From: Scylla paramamosain
Taxonomy: Eukaryota > Arthropoda > Malacostraca > Decapoda > Portunidae
Direction of reading: 5' to 3'
Assembly: GCF_035594125.1 (NCBI RefSeq)
Contig: NC_087191.1
Span: 4,914,467-4,978,466, forward strand
DNA length: 64,000 nucleotides
The notes beneath the pieces are model-generated. The model ran no database searches. It saw only the letters and a program-made list of their open reading frames with translations, and had not been told where the DNA came from. Made by a program: the position numbers and the translations under genes. Of the stretch, positions 28,409 to 40,405 are shown one piece after another; position 1 is the first letter of the stretch; each line of letters starts with the position of its first letter.

Positions 28409-29152
28409 AGCAAACTTTTCATTTGAAAGAGTTCAGGGCATTCCTCATTTCCAGACAGTTTTCTTTCACACTTAAACAGCAACTGGCTATCATGTGAATA
28501 TCCTGCCTTATCTGGTATCACTCCACGGATTTTGATCTTGATGCAATCTTTTATTTCTATTTATTTATCTTATTTTATTTATTTATTATTTTACTTATTT
28601 ATTTATTTATTTGTTTATTTATTTTATTTTATTTATTTTTTTTTTTTGAGGGGTACTGGCCTAGGGTAACTTACATCAATAATACTTTGGTGGGTGTATA
28701 AGAAACTATGTATAAAGACTATTTCTGACATTTATTCTTGTCCCCACTGTATCAGTTGGAGCTCGTCTCCTTAATTCCTTGTATTTGGTGGGTGATACCT
28801 ACAATGGCAGTAAGAAGTGCCAGTATAATATAGCTATGCCAACATTGGTGTCATATTCAAATTTTGTTATACCATGGCTGAGTGATCCTACATTCAACCA
28901 CAGGAATATTGCATATGCCTCAGAAGCTTTGCAATTCCAACCTTCACTGCTATTTCACAATTCGTAATTCCTCAAACTCTCACTAGCTCAGTTTATACTC
29001 TCTCCCATCTTGTGGTTTTTTCCTTGTTTTCTTTGCCTCTCTCCCTCTCCTTCATGGCATCACTCACATATCAACCTCCCCTCCATTTCTACACTTCCTT
29101 TCTTGCCTTTTATTATCATTTTCTCTATCCTATCACATTAGATTTCTTTCTG
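28409..29152. other. Low-complexity and unassigned DNA
   Basis: TTTA-rich DNA at about 28553-28645 runs into GAGGGGTACTGGCCTAGGGT, a diverged match to the reverse of the LINE-A 3' end, so perhaps an old minus-strand tail. The rest carries no feature I recognise. Confidence 0.45.
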
Positions 29153-29172
29153 CACACACACACACACACACA
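29153..29172. repeat. (CA)n tract at LINE-B 5' junction
   Basis: Ten CA units end exactly where the plus-strand LINE-B copy begins. Confidence 0.9.
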
Positions 29173-29236
29173 AAAGTAGACTATTGAAAATTAAACTAAA
29201 ATCCCAAACAGCAGCTGAAGAAACATTGGCAAATGC

Positions 29237-30135
29237 GTGAAGCTAGCCAAAAGTAATGAGTTTAAACAAGTCTGGATTAGAAGAGAAATGAATGAGGAAG
29301 AAAGGAAGAAACTTAATGAATTGAGAAGTGAAGCAAAAGAAAGGAACAAACAGAGAACACAAGAGGAAAGGGAACTTTTTTTCTGGAGAGTAATGGACCT
29401 AAGGTTGAGGGAGTGGTACATGCGAAGAGTGAGGGGTGCAGAGGCACAGCTGTAAGAGAGGGAGGGACATGGATAGTGGCATACACTAATGTAGATGGTT
29501 TAGTTTCAGTGATGGATGAAGAGAATGAATTTATAAAAGCAAATGAACCAGACACCATGGCAATGATAGAAACTAAACTAAGTGATTAAGAAACACCAAA
29601 TTTAGGAGGGGGAAAGTACAATATGTGAATAAGAAACAGATGTGGAAAAGGAGGAGGTGGAGTGATGATGCTGGTTAAAAAGGATATCAGGGTGGAGAGT
29701 GTGGAAAAGCCAGAAGGCTTGGTGGAAAGCCTAAACTTACGACTAATAAATGGAAGAAGAGGAAGACGATATGTCACAATGGTGTATGTCGCACCAAAAA
29801 CAAAGGCCTGGAATAGACAAGAGCATGAACAGTTGCTGAGTGAGGCAAAAGAATAGCTTGTAAAGAAAATTAAAGAAAACAACAAAATTGTTATAATGGG
29901 AGATTTTAATTGTAAAGAGATAAATTGGGAGGAGTGGAACACAAGAGGAGAAGACTCATGGGGAGATAAGGTTCTGAAACTGGCAATGAACAATATTATG
30001 ACACAGTGGGTTGAGGAAAACACTAGATACAGAGGAGGAGAGGAGCCATCAAGACTTGATTTGGTATCAAAAGAAGCAGATGTTATAGAAGACATGGACT
30101 ATAATTGTCCATTAGGAAAAGCAACCGTGTCATGA
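29237..30135 (+). pseudogene. LINE-B ORF1 tail and endonuclease
   Basis: Positions 29237-29455 encode a charged segment (KQVWIRREMNEEERKKLNEL..FFWRVMDLRLREWYMR) like the C-terminus of LINE ORF1 proteins. EN pieces follow: VAYTNVDGL near 29473 (frame broken), ETKLSD, then 29662-29856 (GGGVMMLVKKDI) and 29896-30135 with MGDFNCKEINWEEW and SRLDLV. The DFN block with its catalytic residues is present. Stops at about 29587, 29854 and 30133 kill the frame. Confidence 0.72.
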
Positions 30136-30607
30136 TAAGGTTTTGTATTAAAGAAAAAAGAGAGGAAATTAGATGTGAAGATTATAAAAGAAAGATATAA
30201 TTATAGTAAGTCAAATTTTTTAACAAATGAGGTGAAGCGGACTGGAGTACACTTATCACAGCAAGTAATGTGCAAAAGAAGTGGGAAGCTTTCATCAATA
30301 TTTATGAAGAGGGAGTGAAAAGACATGTACCAAAAGTAGAGACAAAGAGAATATATAACAATGACTAGTATAATAGAAGATGTGAAATAGCTAGGGAGGA
30401 GAGGGAAACGGCATGGAATAGATGGCAGAGGAAAAATACACAGGAGCTATGGCAAAATTACACAACTACAAGAAATGAATATGTAAGGGTTATTAAAGAA
30501 AGGAAAAATTATGAGAAAGATGTTAAGTACAAATGCAAAGAGGAACCAAAACTATTCTTCAGATATGTCAACAGGAAAATGAAAAATAGAGAAGGAATTA
30601 ACAGAAA

Positions 30608-32332
30608 GTGAATGGTCAAATGTGTGAGGATCCGGCTGAATTGGCAGAGATAATGAACAGGAGTTTTCAATCAGTATTCACAAAAGATAGAAAATTTGTG
30701 TGGCAGAGTAAGATGAGTGAGGAAATGGGTCTGGGGGAAATCCAGATGAATGAAGAGGAGGTCCAGAAACAGATGGAGGGACTAGACGTTAAGATGGCCC
30801 CTGGACCTGATGGAGTGTCAGGATGGATACTAAGAGTGCAATCAGCAGTTGAGATGGTTAATACATAATATTATTGAGAGCTCCCTAACTGAAAGTAGAG
30901 TGCAATCAGCAGTTGACATGGTTAATACATAATATTAATGAGAGCTCCCTAACTGAAAGTAGAGTCCCAATTGAATGGAAGATAGCCAACATAGTGCCAA
31001 TCTACATATATGATAGTAAAGAGAAGCCCTTAAACTATAGACCTGTGTCTCTAACAAGTGTGGTGTGCAAAATGTGTGAAAGATTGGTGAAGGATAAATG
31101 GATGCAGTACCTAGAAGGAAATGAAGTGATAATAAAGCAACAATTTGGACTTGGGAGGAGAGGGAGATCGTGTGTTACAAACTTACAAAGTTTTTATTGT
31201 AGAGTGGTGATATAATGCAAGAAAGAGATGGATGGGCTGATTGTGTTTATTTAGACCTGAAGAAGGCCTTTGATAAAGTGCCACACAGGAAATTGTTGTA
31301 GAAGATGAAGCATAATGGTGGGCTAAGGGGGGGCCTGCTGAGATGGATGGAAAATTTCTTGACAAACAGAGAAATGAGAATGGTGGTAAAAGATAAAAAA
31401 AATCATCATGGAGGGAAGTCTTAAGTGGAGTACCCCAAGGTTCAGTACTTGCACCAATCATGTTTGCAGTTTATATAAATGATATGACGGAGAGTGTGAA
31501 CAGCTACATGAGCCTTTTTGTAGATGACACAAAGTTGCTGAAGAAAGTTGAGAGTGCAGAGGACTGTGGAACATTACAAGAAGACCTGAACAAGATATCA
31601 GAGTGGAGTTATAGATGGGAAATGGAATTTAATTTAAAGAAGTGTAAAGTAATAGAATTTGGAAAAAGTACAAGAATAAAATGAAATTATGTGTTGAATG
31701 GTGTAAGGTTGAGTGGAGCAGAAGAGGAAAAGGATCTCGGTGTTACAGTGACTGGGAACTTGACCCCGGAGAGACACATGAGCAAAATTACAGGAGAAAC
31801 CTATAACTTGTTGAGAAGAATAAGGCAGGCCTTTGCATATATGGATGAAGAGATGGTCAGGAAGATGATCGTGTCGCTCATAAGACCTAGACTAGAACAT
31901 GCAGCAGTAGTGTGGTTGCCATACAAGCAAAAGGATATAAGGAAGTTGGAGAGAATTCAGAGAGCAGCTACGAAGATGGTACCAAGTATCAGGGACTTGT
32001 CATATGAAGAGAGACTGGCAAGGATACATCTACCAATGTTGGAAAAGAGGATAGAAAGGGGAGACTTGATTGTGATATATAAAGCATATAAGGGAGTAGA
32101 GGAGGTGGACCAGAGCAACTTAATGGTCTGGGATACACAGGACACTAGAGGACATGGAAAGAGGCTGAAGAGGAGTGCTTGCAGAAAAGACATCAAAAAG
32201 TATAGTTTCCCATATAGAAGTATTGATGTATGGAACAGTCGGGATGAGGAGATAGTAAATGCAGAAAGTATACATGGATTCAAGGCTAAGTTGGACATTA
32301 AAAGATATGGAGATGGAACAGCACAAGCATAG
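30608..32332 (+). pseudogene. LINE-B reverse transcriptase
   Basis: Open pieces at 30608-30868 (GPDGVSGWILR), 30913-31215, 31460-31684 (LFVDDTKLLKK) and 31691-32332 (213 aa C-terminal domain). The 63-bp duplication and frameshifts at about 31160, 31205 and 31400 disable it. Motif A (DLKKAFDK) is readable at 31258-31280 in another frame. It ends GDGTAQA and stop at 32332. Confidence 0.82.
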
Positions 32333-32359
32333 CTCTTTTCCCATAAAGCACAACTAGGT

Positions 32360-32579
<220 letters not shown>

Positions 32580-32713
32580 TGTTATCCCTGATTTCCTGAG
32601 TGGGTGAATAAGAGCCCTATCTCCAAGCAGAACAGATGTGTTAATTCATCCTCTCTCTTCCTCATTGTTGTTGTTCACTGACCAGATTTATTTGTTGCCA
32701 TGACGACTATAAT

Positions 32714-32790
32714 TTTATGTCAGCAAATCACACCCCTGCTAGAGGTCGCTTCCCAGTGAGATACGCTTTGCCGCTTCACACCACCAGTTG
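32714..32790 (+). repeat. DIRS-1 left inverted terminal repeat
   Basis: TTTATGTCAGCAAATCACAC..GCTAGAGG..GAGATACGCTTTGCCGCTTCACACCACCAG. Its complement is found in the right terminal region (37440-37500, CTGGTGGCGTGAAGCGGCAA) and in the internal complementary region. Confidence 0.85.
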
Positions 32791-33026
32791 CTGTGCTTCC
32801 TTCGCGCCGTCTAGACGGTCTTCAGCAGCTGCGAGTTTGGCAGCCTTCTTCCCGTGATCCTTCTGGAGTGGAAAGGCTTTGCTACAGCCAGTGACCCAGT
32901 TTGGGTCTGGGTGCAACACCACCCGTGATCCATTTAGGAGCGGGGAAGGAAGTGCTTTGTTGATGCACTTGTGGAGCTGATGACTCTCACACTGAGCTGC
33001 ACTGCCGCCTTGCTGTCGCCGCCGCC

Positions 33027-34279
33027 ATGTCGGATGTCCCGGGCAGTTCCACCAGCAAACGGAGGTCGAGTAAGAAGGGCGATTCTGAACATGCCAGGCA
33101 AGTGAGGAAAGGATCCTCGCACAGGACTAGCTCCAGGAGCAGCCCTTCTCAGCAGGAGGCTCTTCAGGGCGAAAACAAAAGACCCCAAGGTCATGTCTCT
33201 GGTGACGGCGGTGACTCTGCTTCCCAGCACACACGTTCCTTCCCTTCTACCTCACGGGATGAGGCATCTGCGCCGCCCTGGCACATGGTGATGGACGCTT
33301 TGGCTGGTTTACGTAGCGATGTGGAGAAATTGAAGGTGGAAAGAAACTTAGGCCCCAGTCGGAGGCTGATGACGCCGCAGCGGTCGCCGATGTAAACATT
33401 GGCCCTGCTGGCTGTGTGGTGCCTCCCTCGGGCGCGTCCACAGGATTTTCTGGCTTTACTCCAGCTGAGCATCACCTTTCCAGTGATGATTGTGTCTCAC
33501 AGGATGACAGGCAGCCTGACAGTGTTCTCCTGCAGTGTGCCAGGGCTTACGGTCCTGTGGATGAGGTGTCTGATGGTATTGACCAGCATGTTGCTGATAT
33601 GGTTAACCATGTATTTGCTCACAGCTTGCAAGAGGAGGAGTATAAGAAGATTTTGGAGGATGCTGCAGCCAAGAGGCCAGACAACTGTCATGCCTTAGTG
33701 CCCGTGGATTGCAACTCGCAAGTTTTAGATGCACTGAAGACAGATGCCAAGAAGGCAGACTTCCGTTTGAAGGATGTTGGAAAAGACATTATCAAGGCTG
33801 CCACAATTTTGACTAAGTCACTCACAGTGCTTGACAAGATCGCCTAGACTGGCCAACCAGATGTTGCCCAGGAAGTGGGCATGCTTAATGGTGCCCTGGC
33901 ACTCCCTGGCACAACCTGGCTTGCCGGTTCATCCTCAAGTGCAAAATTAGCCAGAAGTATGCTCACCTCTGTTCAGACAAGGTACCCGTGACTCATCTTC
34001 TGTTTGGGGATGATGTCTCACTCTCGGCCAAGCACATTGAGGAGTCTGAGAAGTTAAGGAGTAAGATTGCTCCAAGGAAACCGCTCTCTACCTCGAAGTT
34101 TGGTCCTGGCAAGTTTAGGGGGCTCTTCTGGAAAACTGCCATACAGGGGTTTTATGTCCAGGTTTCATCCATATGGCCAATGCACGCATGGTCCCCAGAG
34201 TGAGCACTGGCAATCCTTCTCACGGCAGGGTCCTGAGACAAAAAACTCCCGAGGCTGGGGTCACAATCCCCGGCAGTAA
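33027..34279 (+). pseudogene. gag: DIRS-1 gag
   Basis: Starts at ATG 33027 in a GCCGCCATG context, identical to the gag start of DIRS-2. An N-terminal Ser/Arg/Lys-rich region (SKRRSSKKGD, SSHRTSSRSSPS) precedes a short helical stretch (MVMDALAGLRSDVEKLK). After a frameshift near 33390, 33416-33847 holds CARAYGP..HVADMVNHVF, PDNCHALVPVDCNSQVLDAL and ADFRLKDVGKDI, all matched in DIRS-2. A TAG at 33845-33847 and a further shift follow. The C-terminal frame (34067-34279) ends GHNPRQ stop at 34277-34279. Function is inferred only from position. Confidence 0.75.
34240..34274 (+). promoter_or_regulatory. Putative -1 frameshift site (slippery heptamer plus stem-loop)
   Basis: A AAA AAC at 34240-34246 is phased in the gag frame. 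After a 7-nt spacer (34247-34253) comes a 7-bp stem, GCTGGGG (34254-34260) with CCCCGGC (34268-34274), including one G.U pair and a 7-nt loop. Pol is in the -1 frame. The same arrangement occurs in DIRS-2. Confidence 0.72.
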
Positions 34280-35888
34280 CTGAGGTGAGTCATCCTTTTC
34301 AAGCTGGCAGACTTCACAATTTTGTACATGAGTGGCATGCCATTACCAGTGATCCAAATATTTTAGACATTGTTCAGCATTGCCATTTAGATATTGATGT
34401 TGCTAACATTGGTCCCTTATTTGCTGAAGAAGTTGAGTATGTCTTTAATGTCAAGGAAAAGGAAATTGTTTGCCAGGAAATTGTACAGCTTTTGGGTCTG
34501 GGGGTTATCAAGGAGACCCAGAGACAGAAGGGGCAAATTGTTTCCCCTATTTTCTTAAGACAGAAGAAGGATGGTGGGTTTAGGATGATCCTTAACCTGG
34601 CAAAATTTAATAAATTTTTAGATTACAAACACTTCAAGATGGAAAATTTTGAGCAGGCGATTCAACTTGTTAACAGCGGTGTCTTCATGGCCTCTGTCAA
34701 TTTGCAGCACGCCTATTATTCTGTTAAGATAGCTGAGGAGCAACAACGTTTTCTGTGTTTCAAGTGGCAAGGAAAAATTTATCAATTCACATGTCTCCCT
34801 AATGGGGTTGCGGATGGTCCCCGTCTGTTCATTAAATTAATGAAACCTGTTTTTGTTGTACTTTGAGAGAAGGGACATATTATCACGAGTTTCATTGATG
34901 ATACTCTTATTTGTCACAGCACTTTTGATGGATGTTGTGAGAGTGTGCGTGCCACTGTTGACTTGCTCAAGAAGTTAGGTTTCTGTATTAACGAAGGCAA
35001 ATCTGTCTTGGTTCCCACTAAGCGCTTGGAGTATTTGGGGAACATTATAGTTTCTGAGACTATGACAGTAACATTACCTGATCGTAGGATACACAAGATA
35101 CTACAATGCTGTGAGGAATTGTTACATAGTGACAGAGCCAAAATTTGGAATGTGGTTAGAGTTGTTGGGCTATTAGTTACAGCCGTTCCAGCATCAGAGA
35201 TGGGGAAACTGCATTACAGGCAGTTAGAATGTGCTAAGATTGATGCGTTAAAAGACGCAAAAGGTAACTTTGACAAGTGGATGGTGGTCACTCATGAGGT
35301 GAGATTGGACTTGCTTTGGTGGGTATCTCACATTGCATTGCAAAACACAGATTTTTCGGAAGGGTACAGAATTGGAACTGTATACTGATGCATCGAATTT
35401 AGGTTGGGGTGGCCACCTCAATCAACAAAAAGTTAATGGGAGATGGTCATTATCAGAATCTGCCTTGCACATCAACGCAAAGGAACTCCAAAGCCATCAA
35501 TGAAATGGGCGGCACACGGTCCTCACTGTGTAATGACATTTGCCGTGACCTTTGGGAGAGGTGTACGGTGAATGATACCTGGCTTACCTGCTCTCATGTA
35601 CCGGGTAAAGTCAATCTCATGGCAGATGCTGCATCTCGGACATTCAATGACAGGCATGCGTGGAAATTGAATGAAGAACTCTTTAGGGCCCTTTCTGAAG
35701 TATTTGGGGTTCCGAGCATTGATGTCTTTGCTTCTAGACTGAATGCTCAAGTGACTCGTTTCTGCTCCTGGAAACCTGACCCAGATGCAGAACATTTTGA
35801 TGCCTTTTCCATCTGCTGGTCGCAGTTTGAACTAATCTACCTTTTCCCACCCTTTGCTCTGATTGCCAGGTGCCTACAGAAAATTTGA
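34247..35888 (+). pseudogene. pol: DIRS-1 pol: RT, RNase H remnant, methylase-like domain
   Basis: RT blocks: IVSPIFLRQKKDGGFRMI, MASVNLQHAYYSV (the motif-A Asp of DIRS-2 is Asn here), LPNGVADGPRLF, stop TGA at 34864-34866, then SFIDDTLIC (motif C intact) and LEYLGNII. The RNase H segment keeps YTDASNLGWGG and HINAKEL, but about 105 nt that would carry the next catalytic Asp (CDN in DIRS-2) are deleted before INEMGG at about 35490. Positions 35409-35888 then carry MADAASR, DVFASRLN, DPDAEHFDAF and YLFPPFALI. The PPF-containing region corresponds to the Dam-like methylase domain described for DIRS pol (assignment by resemblance). Confidence 0.78.
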
Positions 35889-37046
35889 GCAGAGTCAGCA
35901 AAGGGGTGGATGGTGTTGCCTCTCTGGCTGTCCCAGCCCTGGATGGGGACTCTACTCACTTTGCTGGTCAAGGAACCACAGCTGATTCCAAGGGGGGCAC
36001 ACGTCTTGCATCACCCATCGACGGAGGAGGAACACCCCATTCTCCGACACACCCGACTGATGGCTTGCCTCTTATCCGGCAACATCTGCGAGACGGGAAT
36101 TTCTCAGGCAGGTACGGACATCATCCTTGCCTCCTGGAGACCTGTGACTGCGAGGCAGTACCAGCCACATGTCAACAGGTGGCTACAGTTTTGTAGTAGC
36201 CGGAACATCAATCCCTTTGCTCCCACTGTAACTGATGTTGTGAATTTTCTGTCTGTCACTTTCCACAGAGGTGTTGGTTATACATCAATCAACACTGCCA
36301 GGAGTGCACTTTCCTCCCTGGGGATTACTGTGGATGGTTGCAGTGCAGGAAGCCATCCTCTTGTCACCAGGTTCTTAAGGGGAGTTTTTAACTTAAGGCC
36401 ATCTGTCCCTAGGTATACAAGAACTTGGGATGTTCAGCAAGTGCTACAGCATCTGCGTGCCATGGATCCTTTGTCCTCCCTCTCTTTAAAGGACTTAACA
36501 CTGAAGCTTGTGATGTAGATGGCATTTACGCAGGCTGCCAGAATACAAACTTTGCACTGTTTGCTGCTGAGGAATATTAGTTTTGGGCAGGATTCTGTTT
36601 GTGTTTGGTTAGGGAAAACTATTAAACAGTGCAGGCCAAAGTTCAATGTGCAGTTTGTGACCTTTAAAGCATATTCTACAGGCATTAGATTGTGTGTGTG
36701 TGAAACTCTGAAAATGCATACTGCTAGGACAGAGGAGTTCAGAAATTCTGCAAAACAGGAGAATGGGAAGTTACTCCTAGGTTTTATCAAGCCCCACAAG
36801 CATGCAACAAGGGACACTGTTTCAAGATGGATTCGAACAGTGCTCTCTCTGTCGGGCATAGACTCCAGCCAGTATTCAGTGGGCAGTGTTCGGCTTGCAG
36901 CTGCATCAAAAGCCAAAGCCATGGCTCTAACGACTGGACACATCATGGCAAGGGCTGGGTGGTCCAGGGCTGCCACTTTTGTCAAATTCTATGACAAGGA
37001 GATTGTCCCGAGTCACGATCTTTTCCAAGATGCTGTTCTTCAATAG
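35870..37046 (+). pseudogene. DIRS-1 tyrosine recombinase
   Basis: Homologous throughout to the DIRS-2 recombinase. Positions 35870-36110 carry the overlapping recombinase frame (DGLPLIRQHLRDG). About one base is missing there relative to DIRS-2, so the rest of the recombinase (TDIILASWRP onward) is fused in frame to the pol reading frame (35910-36518). TAG at 36516 interrupts it. Positions 36519-37046 carry AARIQTL (catalytic Arg), SVGSVRLAAASKA (second Arg, with Gly in the place of the usual His), MARAGWSRAATFVKFYDKE (GW and the Tyr nucleophile). Confidence 0.78.
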
Positions 37047-37198
37047 TCTGTTCATTTTGTTTGCATAGGAGATGTTGTCTCTTGTCACCTGGTCCATGGC
37101 TATGTAAACTTCTTATTATATTGAAGTTTGGTTACTGCTTGTATCATTTATCCTCTCTGCATGTCTACAGTACAACACCCACATGGCTTCAAAACCTC

Positions 37199-37565
37199 AT
37201 GGGGAAGCAACCTCTAGCAGAGGTGTGATTTGCTGACATAAAATTAATGAAGTACATGAGAGTTACCATAGGTCAGTTGAAATGTGCTTCGAATTTTATG
37301 AAGCAAATCACCTCTGCTAGAAGGGAGCTTTCACATGCCCGCCTCTCCCATCCTACGCTCTGTAGCGTCTTGTGGCTTACATATTTCTAGCAGTGCAAAA
37401 TGTTCAGTTACTTTCATGTGGTTGGTCGTACTCTTTAAAGTCTGGTGGCGTGAAGCGGCAAAGCGTATCTCATGTGAAAGCTCCCTTCTAGCAGAGGTGA
37501 TTTGCTTCATAAAATTCGAAGCACATTTCAACTGACCTACGGTAAGTCTCATGTACTTCATTAAT
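37199..37565 (+). repeat. DIRS-1 internal complementary region and right terminal repeat
   Basis: Positions up to 37242 are the reverse complement of the left end (GGTGTGATTTGCTGACATAAA, one mismatch). Positions from 37243 are the reverse complement of the right end (ATTAATGAAGTACATGAGA..). The right end itself occupies about 37440-37565. The two right-end copies form an inverted repeat around a ~110-nt loop. Confidence 0.85.
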
Positions 37566-37659
37566 CATTCCACATAACCAAGCATTCCTCATTGTTGTTG
37601 TTCACTGACCAGATTTATTTGTTGCCATGACGACTATAATCATTCCACATAACCAAGCA
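37566..37659. repeat. Flank duplication holding an empty DIRS target
   Basis: CATTCCACATAACCAAGCA occurs at 37566-37584 and again at 37641-37659. Between them, 37585-37640 (56 bp, TTCCTCATTGTTG..GACTATAAT) repeats the left flank 32658-32713. The join ATAAT|CATTCC at 37640/37641 is the uninterrupted form of the site occupied by DIRS-1. Confidence 0.88.
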
Positions 37660-37699
37660 ACATAATGTGATTAATAATGTGTTCTTGTGTCTTCTATCT

Positions 37700-38370
<671 letters not shown>

Positions 38371-40405
38371 TAGAGATTTTGGTGAAACTTAGGCATATCA
38401 AAAGCTTTTGATAGAGTCTAGGACAACACTTTGACTTCCACACTACCCTCCTATGGCTTCTATCCTTCTCTCTGTAACTTCATCTCAAGTTTCCTTTCTG
38501 ACCATTCTATTGCTGATGTAGTACACAGTCACTGTTCTAAATCTATTAACAGAGGTGTTCCTCAGGGTTCTGTCCTGTCACCCACTTTCTTCATATTACA
38601 GTAATCCCTCAACTATCGCAGGTGTTACATTTCCATAGTAGGTGAAAATCCATGAAGTAGAAACAATACTGTACTGTATATATTTTTTTATTTTTATAAT
38701 TTTTATTTATTTATTTTATTATCTTTATATATTTATGCTTTTATGAACTCTCCCAACACTCTTATAAACATTTTCTACTCTTAAAAATTTTTAAAACTCA
38801 AACTCATTTTTGAACACATCCTTGCGTATTAGAAAATACAAATTTGGTACACTTACCTGTGAAGATACTACCACTTGATTGATGATGATGATGATTAACT
38901 GTGCAGTACTGAACAATGTAGGTGATAACAATGTATAGGAGAAGATTACAGCCAACAGCCTGACAAACGGAGGTGGTGCGAGGCATGGGTTTGTTTATGT
39001 TTAGGAAAACTAATTGTACAACACATTGCCTATCCATATTTTACACCATCTTCGTCCATCCATCCTTTTCATGAAAATATACAACAGCACCTGGTGAGAA
39101 TTTTATTTTTAGGTTTAGTTTTGCACTTGAAGATGAAAAAGGTATTTTATTCATTGTAATGGTATATCACCATCTCAGTTTTCTGGTGCTCACTGACCTA
39201 AACTTCACCACAGATGGTTTGGTAGTTTGGGGTGTCATCTTATACCACCATTATCAGCTAAAGTCATTAAAGTCAAACCAAAATTTGGAGACGTCCTATC
39301 TAAAAGTTGTCTTATTTTTCAAAATACTCAGAAGTCCGCAATATAGATTTACATATATTAGCCAGAAAAATCTGCAATGTACTGAGGGCACAATAGGTGA
39401 ACCCGCAATAGTCAAGGGATAATTACTGTATTCATCAATGATCTTATAAACCAAACTTCTTGTCCTGTCCATTCCTACATTCCTTTTCCATGTCTTTTCA
39501 ATGACATCCAACCCTTCAGGAAGTAAACAGTTCGCAGAGGTAAGCCACAGAATGCCTTACTTCTGTTCTTTTTAAATTTTCTGATTGGGACAGAGCAAAC
39601 TTAGTATTGTTTAATACCTCAAAAACTCAATTCCTCCATTTATCAATTCGACACAACCTTCCAGACAACTATCCCCTCTTCTTCAGTGAAACTCAACTGA
39701 CCTCCTCTTCTACACTGAACATCCTCAGGCTGTCCTTTACTTATAATCTAAACTGGAAACTTCACATCTCATCTCTAGCTAAAACAGCTTCTAGGAAGTT
39801 AGGCATTTTGCGTCATCTCCACCAGTTTTTCTCATCCCCCCAGCTTCTAACACTGTAAAGGGGCCTTATCCATCCATGTATGGAGGATGCTTCACATATA
39901 TGGGGAATGGAGAGTTCCACTCATACTGCTCTTTAAGATGAGATGGAATCAAAAACTTTTCATCCTATCAACTCCTCTCCTCTAACTGACTGTCTTCAGC
40001 CTCTTTTTCATTGCCACAATGTTGCATCTCTTGCAATCTTCTACCACTATTTTCATGCCAACTGCTCTTCTGATCTTGCTAACTGCCTGCCTCCCCTCCT
40101 CCCATGGCCTTGCTGCACAAGACTTTCTTTCTCTCACCCCTATTCTGTCCACCTCTCTAATGCAAGAGTTAACCATTATTCTCAATCATTTATCCCTTTC
40201 TCTAGTAAACTCTGGAACTCCCTGCCTGCTTCTTTATTTCCACCTCCCTATGACTTAAACTCTTTCAAGAGAGAGGTTTCACGACACATATCTTGTAATT
40301 TTTGACTAATGCTTTTGACTTTGAATGGAGACCAGTACCTCAGTGGATTTTTTTTTTTTTTATTTTGTTGCCCTTGGCCAATGCCCCTCCTACATAAAAA
40401 AAAAA
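38371..40405 (+). mobile_element. LINE-A copy, 5'-truncated, split by a MITE
   Basis: Starts within RT motif A (GETxxGISKAFDRV-equivalent). It is interrupted at 38598 by a TA-flanked element and resumes at 39431 with the sequence coding INDLINQTSCP. Positions 39607-39858 and 39943-40305 keep the RT C-terminal blocks ([30 protein letters not shown]). 3' UTR and poly-A end at 40405. The YADD region has been lost through a deletion near 39480. Confidence 0.85.
38599..39428. mobile_element. Tc1/mariner-superfamily (Tigger-like) MITE
   Basis: An 830-bp insert flanked by TA (38597-38598 and 39429-39430). The left end is CAGTAATCCCTCAACTATCG. The right end is the complement of CAGTAATTATCCCTTGAC, with a small indel. 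Removing it and one TA restores the LINE-A reading TTCATATTATTCATCAATGA. No transposase recognised. A 77-residue minus-strand frame (38804-39037) is unassigned. Confidence 0.85.

Larger units (their letters stand above)
32714..37565 (+). mobile_element. DIRS-like retrotransposon 1 (DIRS-1), decayed
   Basis: A 4852-bp tyrosine-recombinase retrotransposon. It begins TTTATGTCAGC and ends CTTCATTAAT. The internal complementary region at about 37201-37340 contains both ends joined in reverse complement (GCTGACATAAA|ATTAATGAAG), which fixes the boundaries. Order: gag, pol, recombinase. An uninterrupted copy of the target sits just downstream (37585-37659), confirming that no bases were duplicated. 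Stops, frameshifts, an RT motif-A change and an RNase H deletion show it is dead. Confidence 0.88.

Noticed and set aside
38804..39037. 77-residue minus-strand frame in the MITE as a transposase N-terminus
   Set aside because: Contains MPRTTSVCQAVGCN, faintly like a zinc-binding start, but there are not enough matching residues to call a domain.
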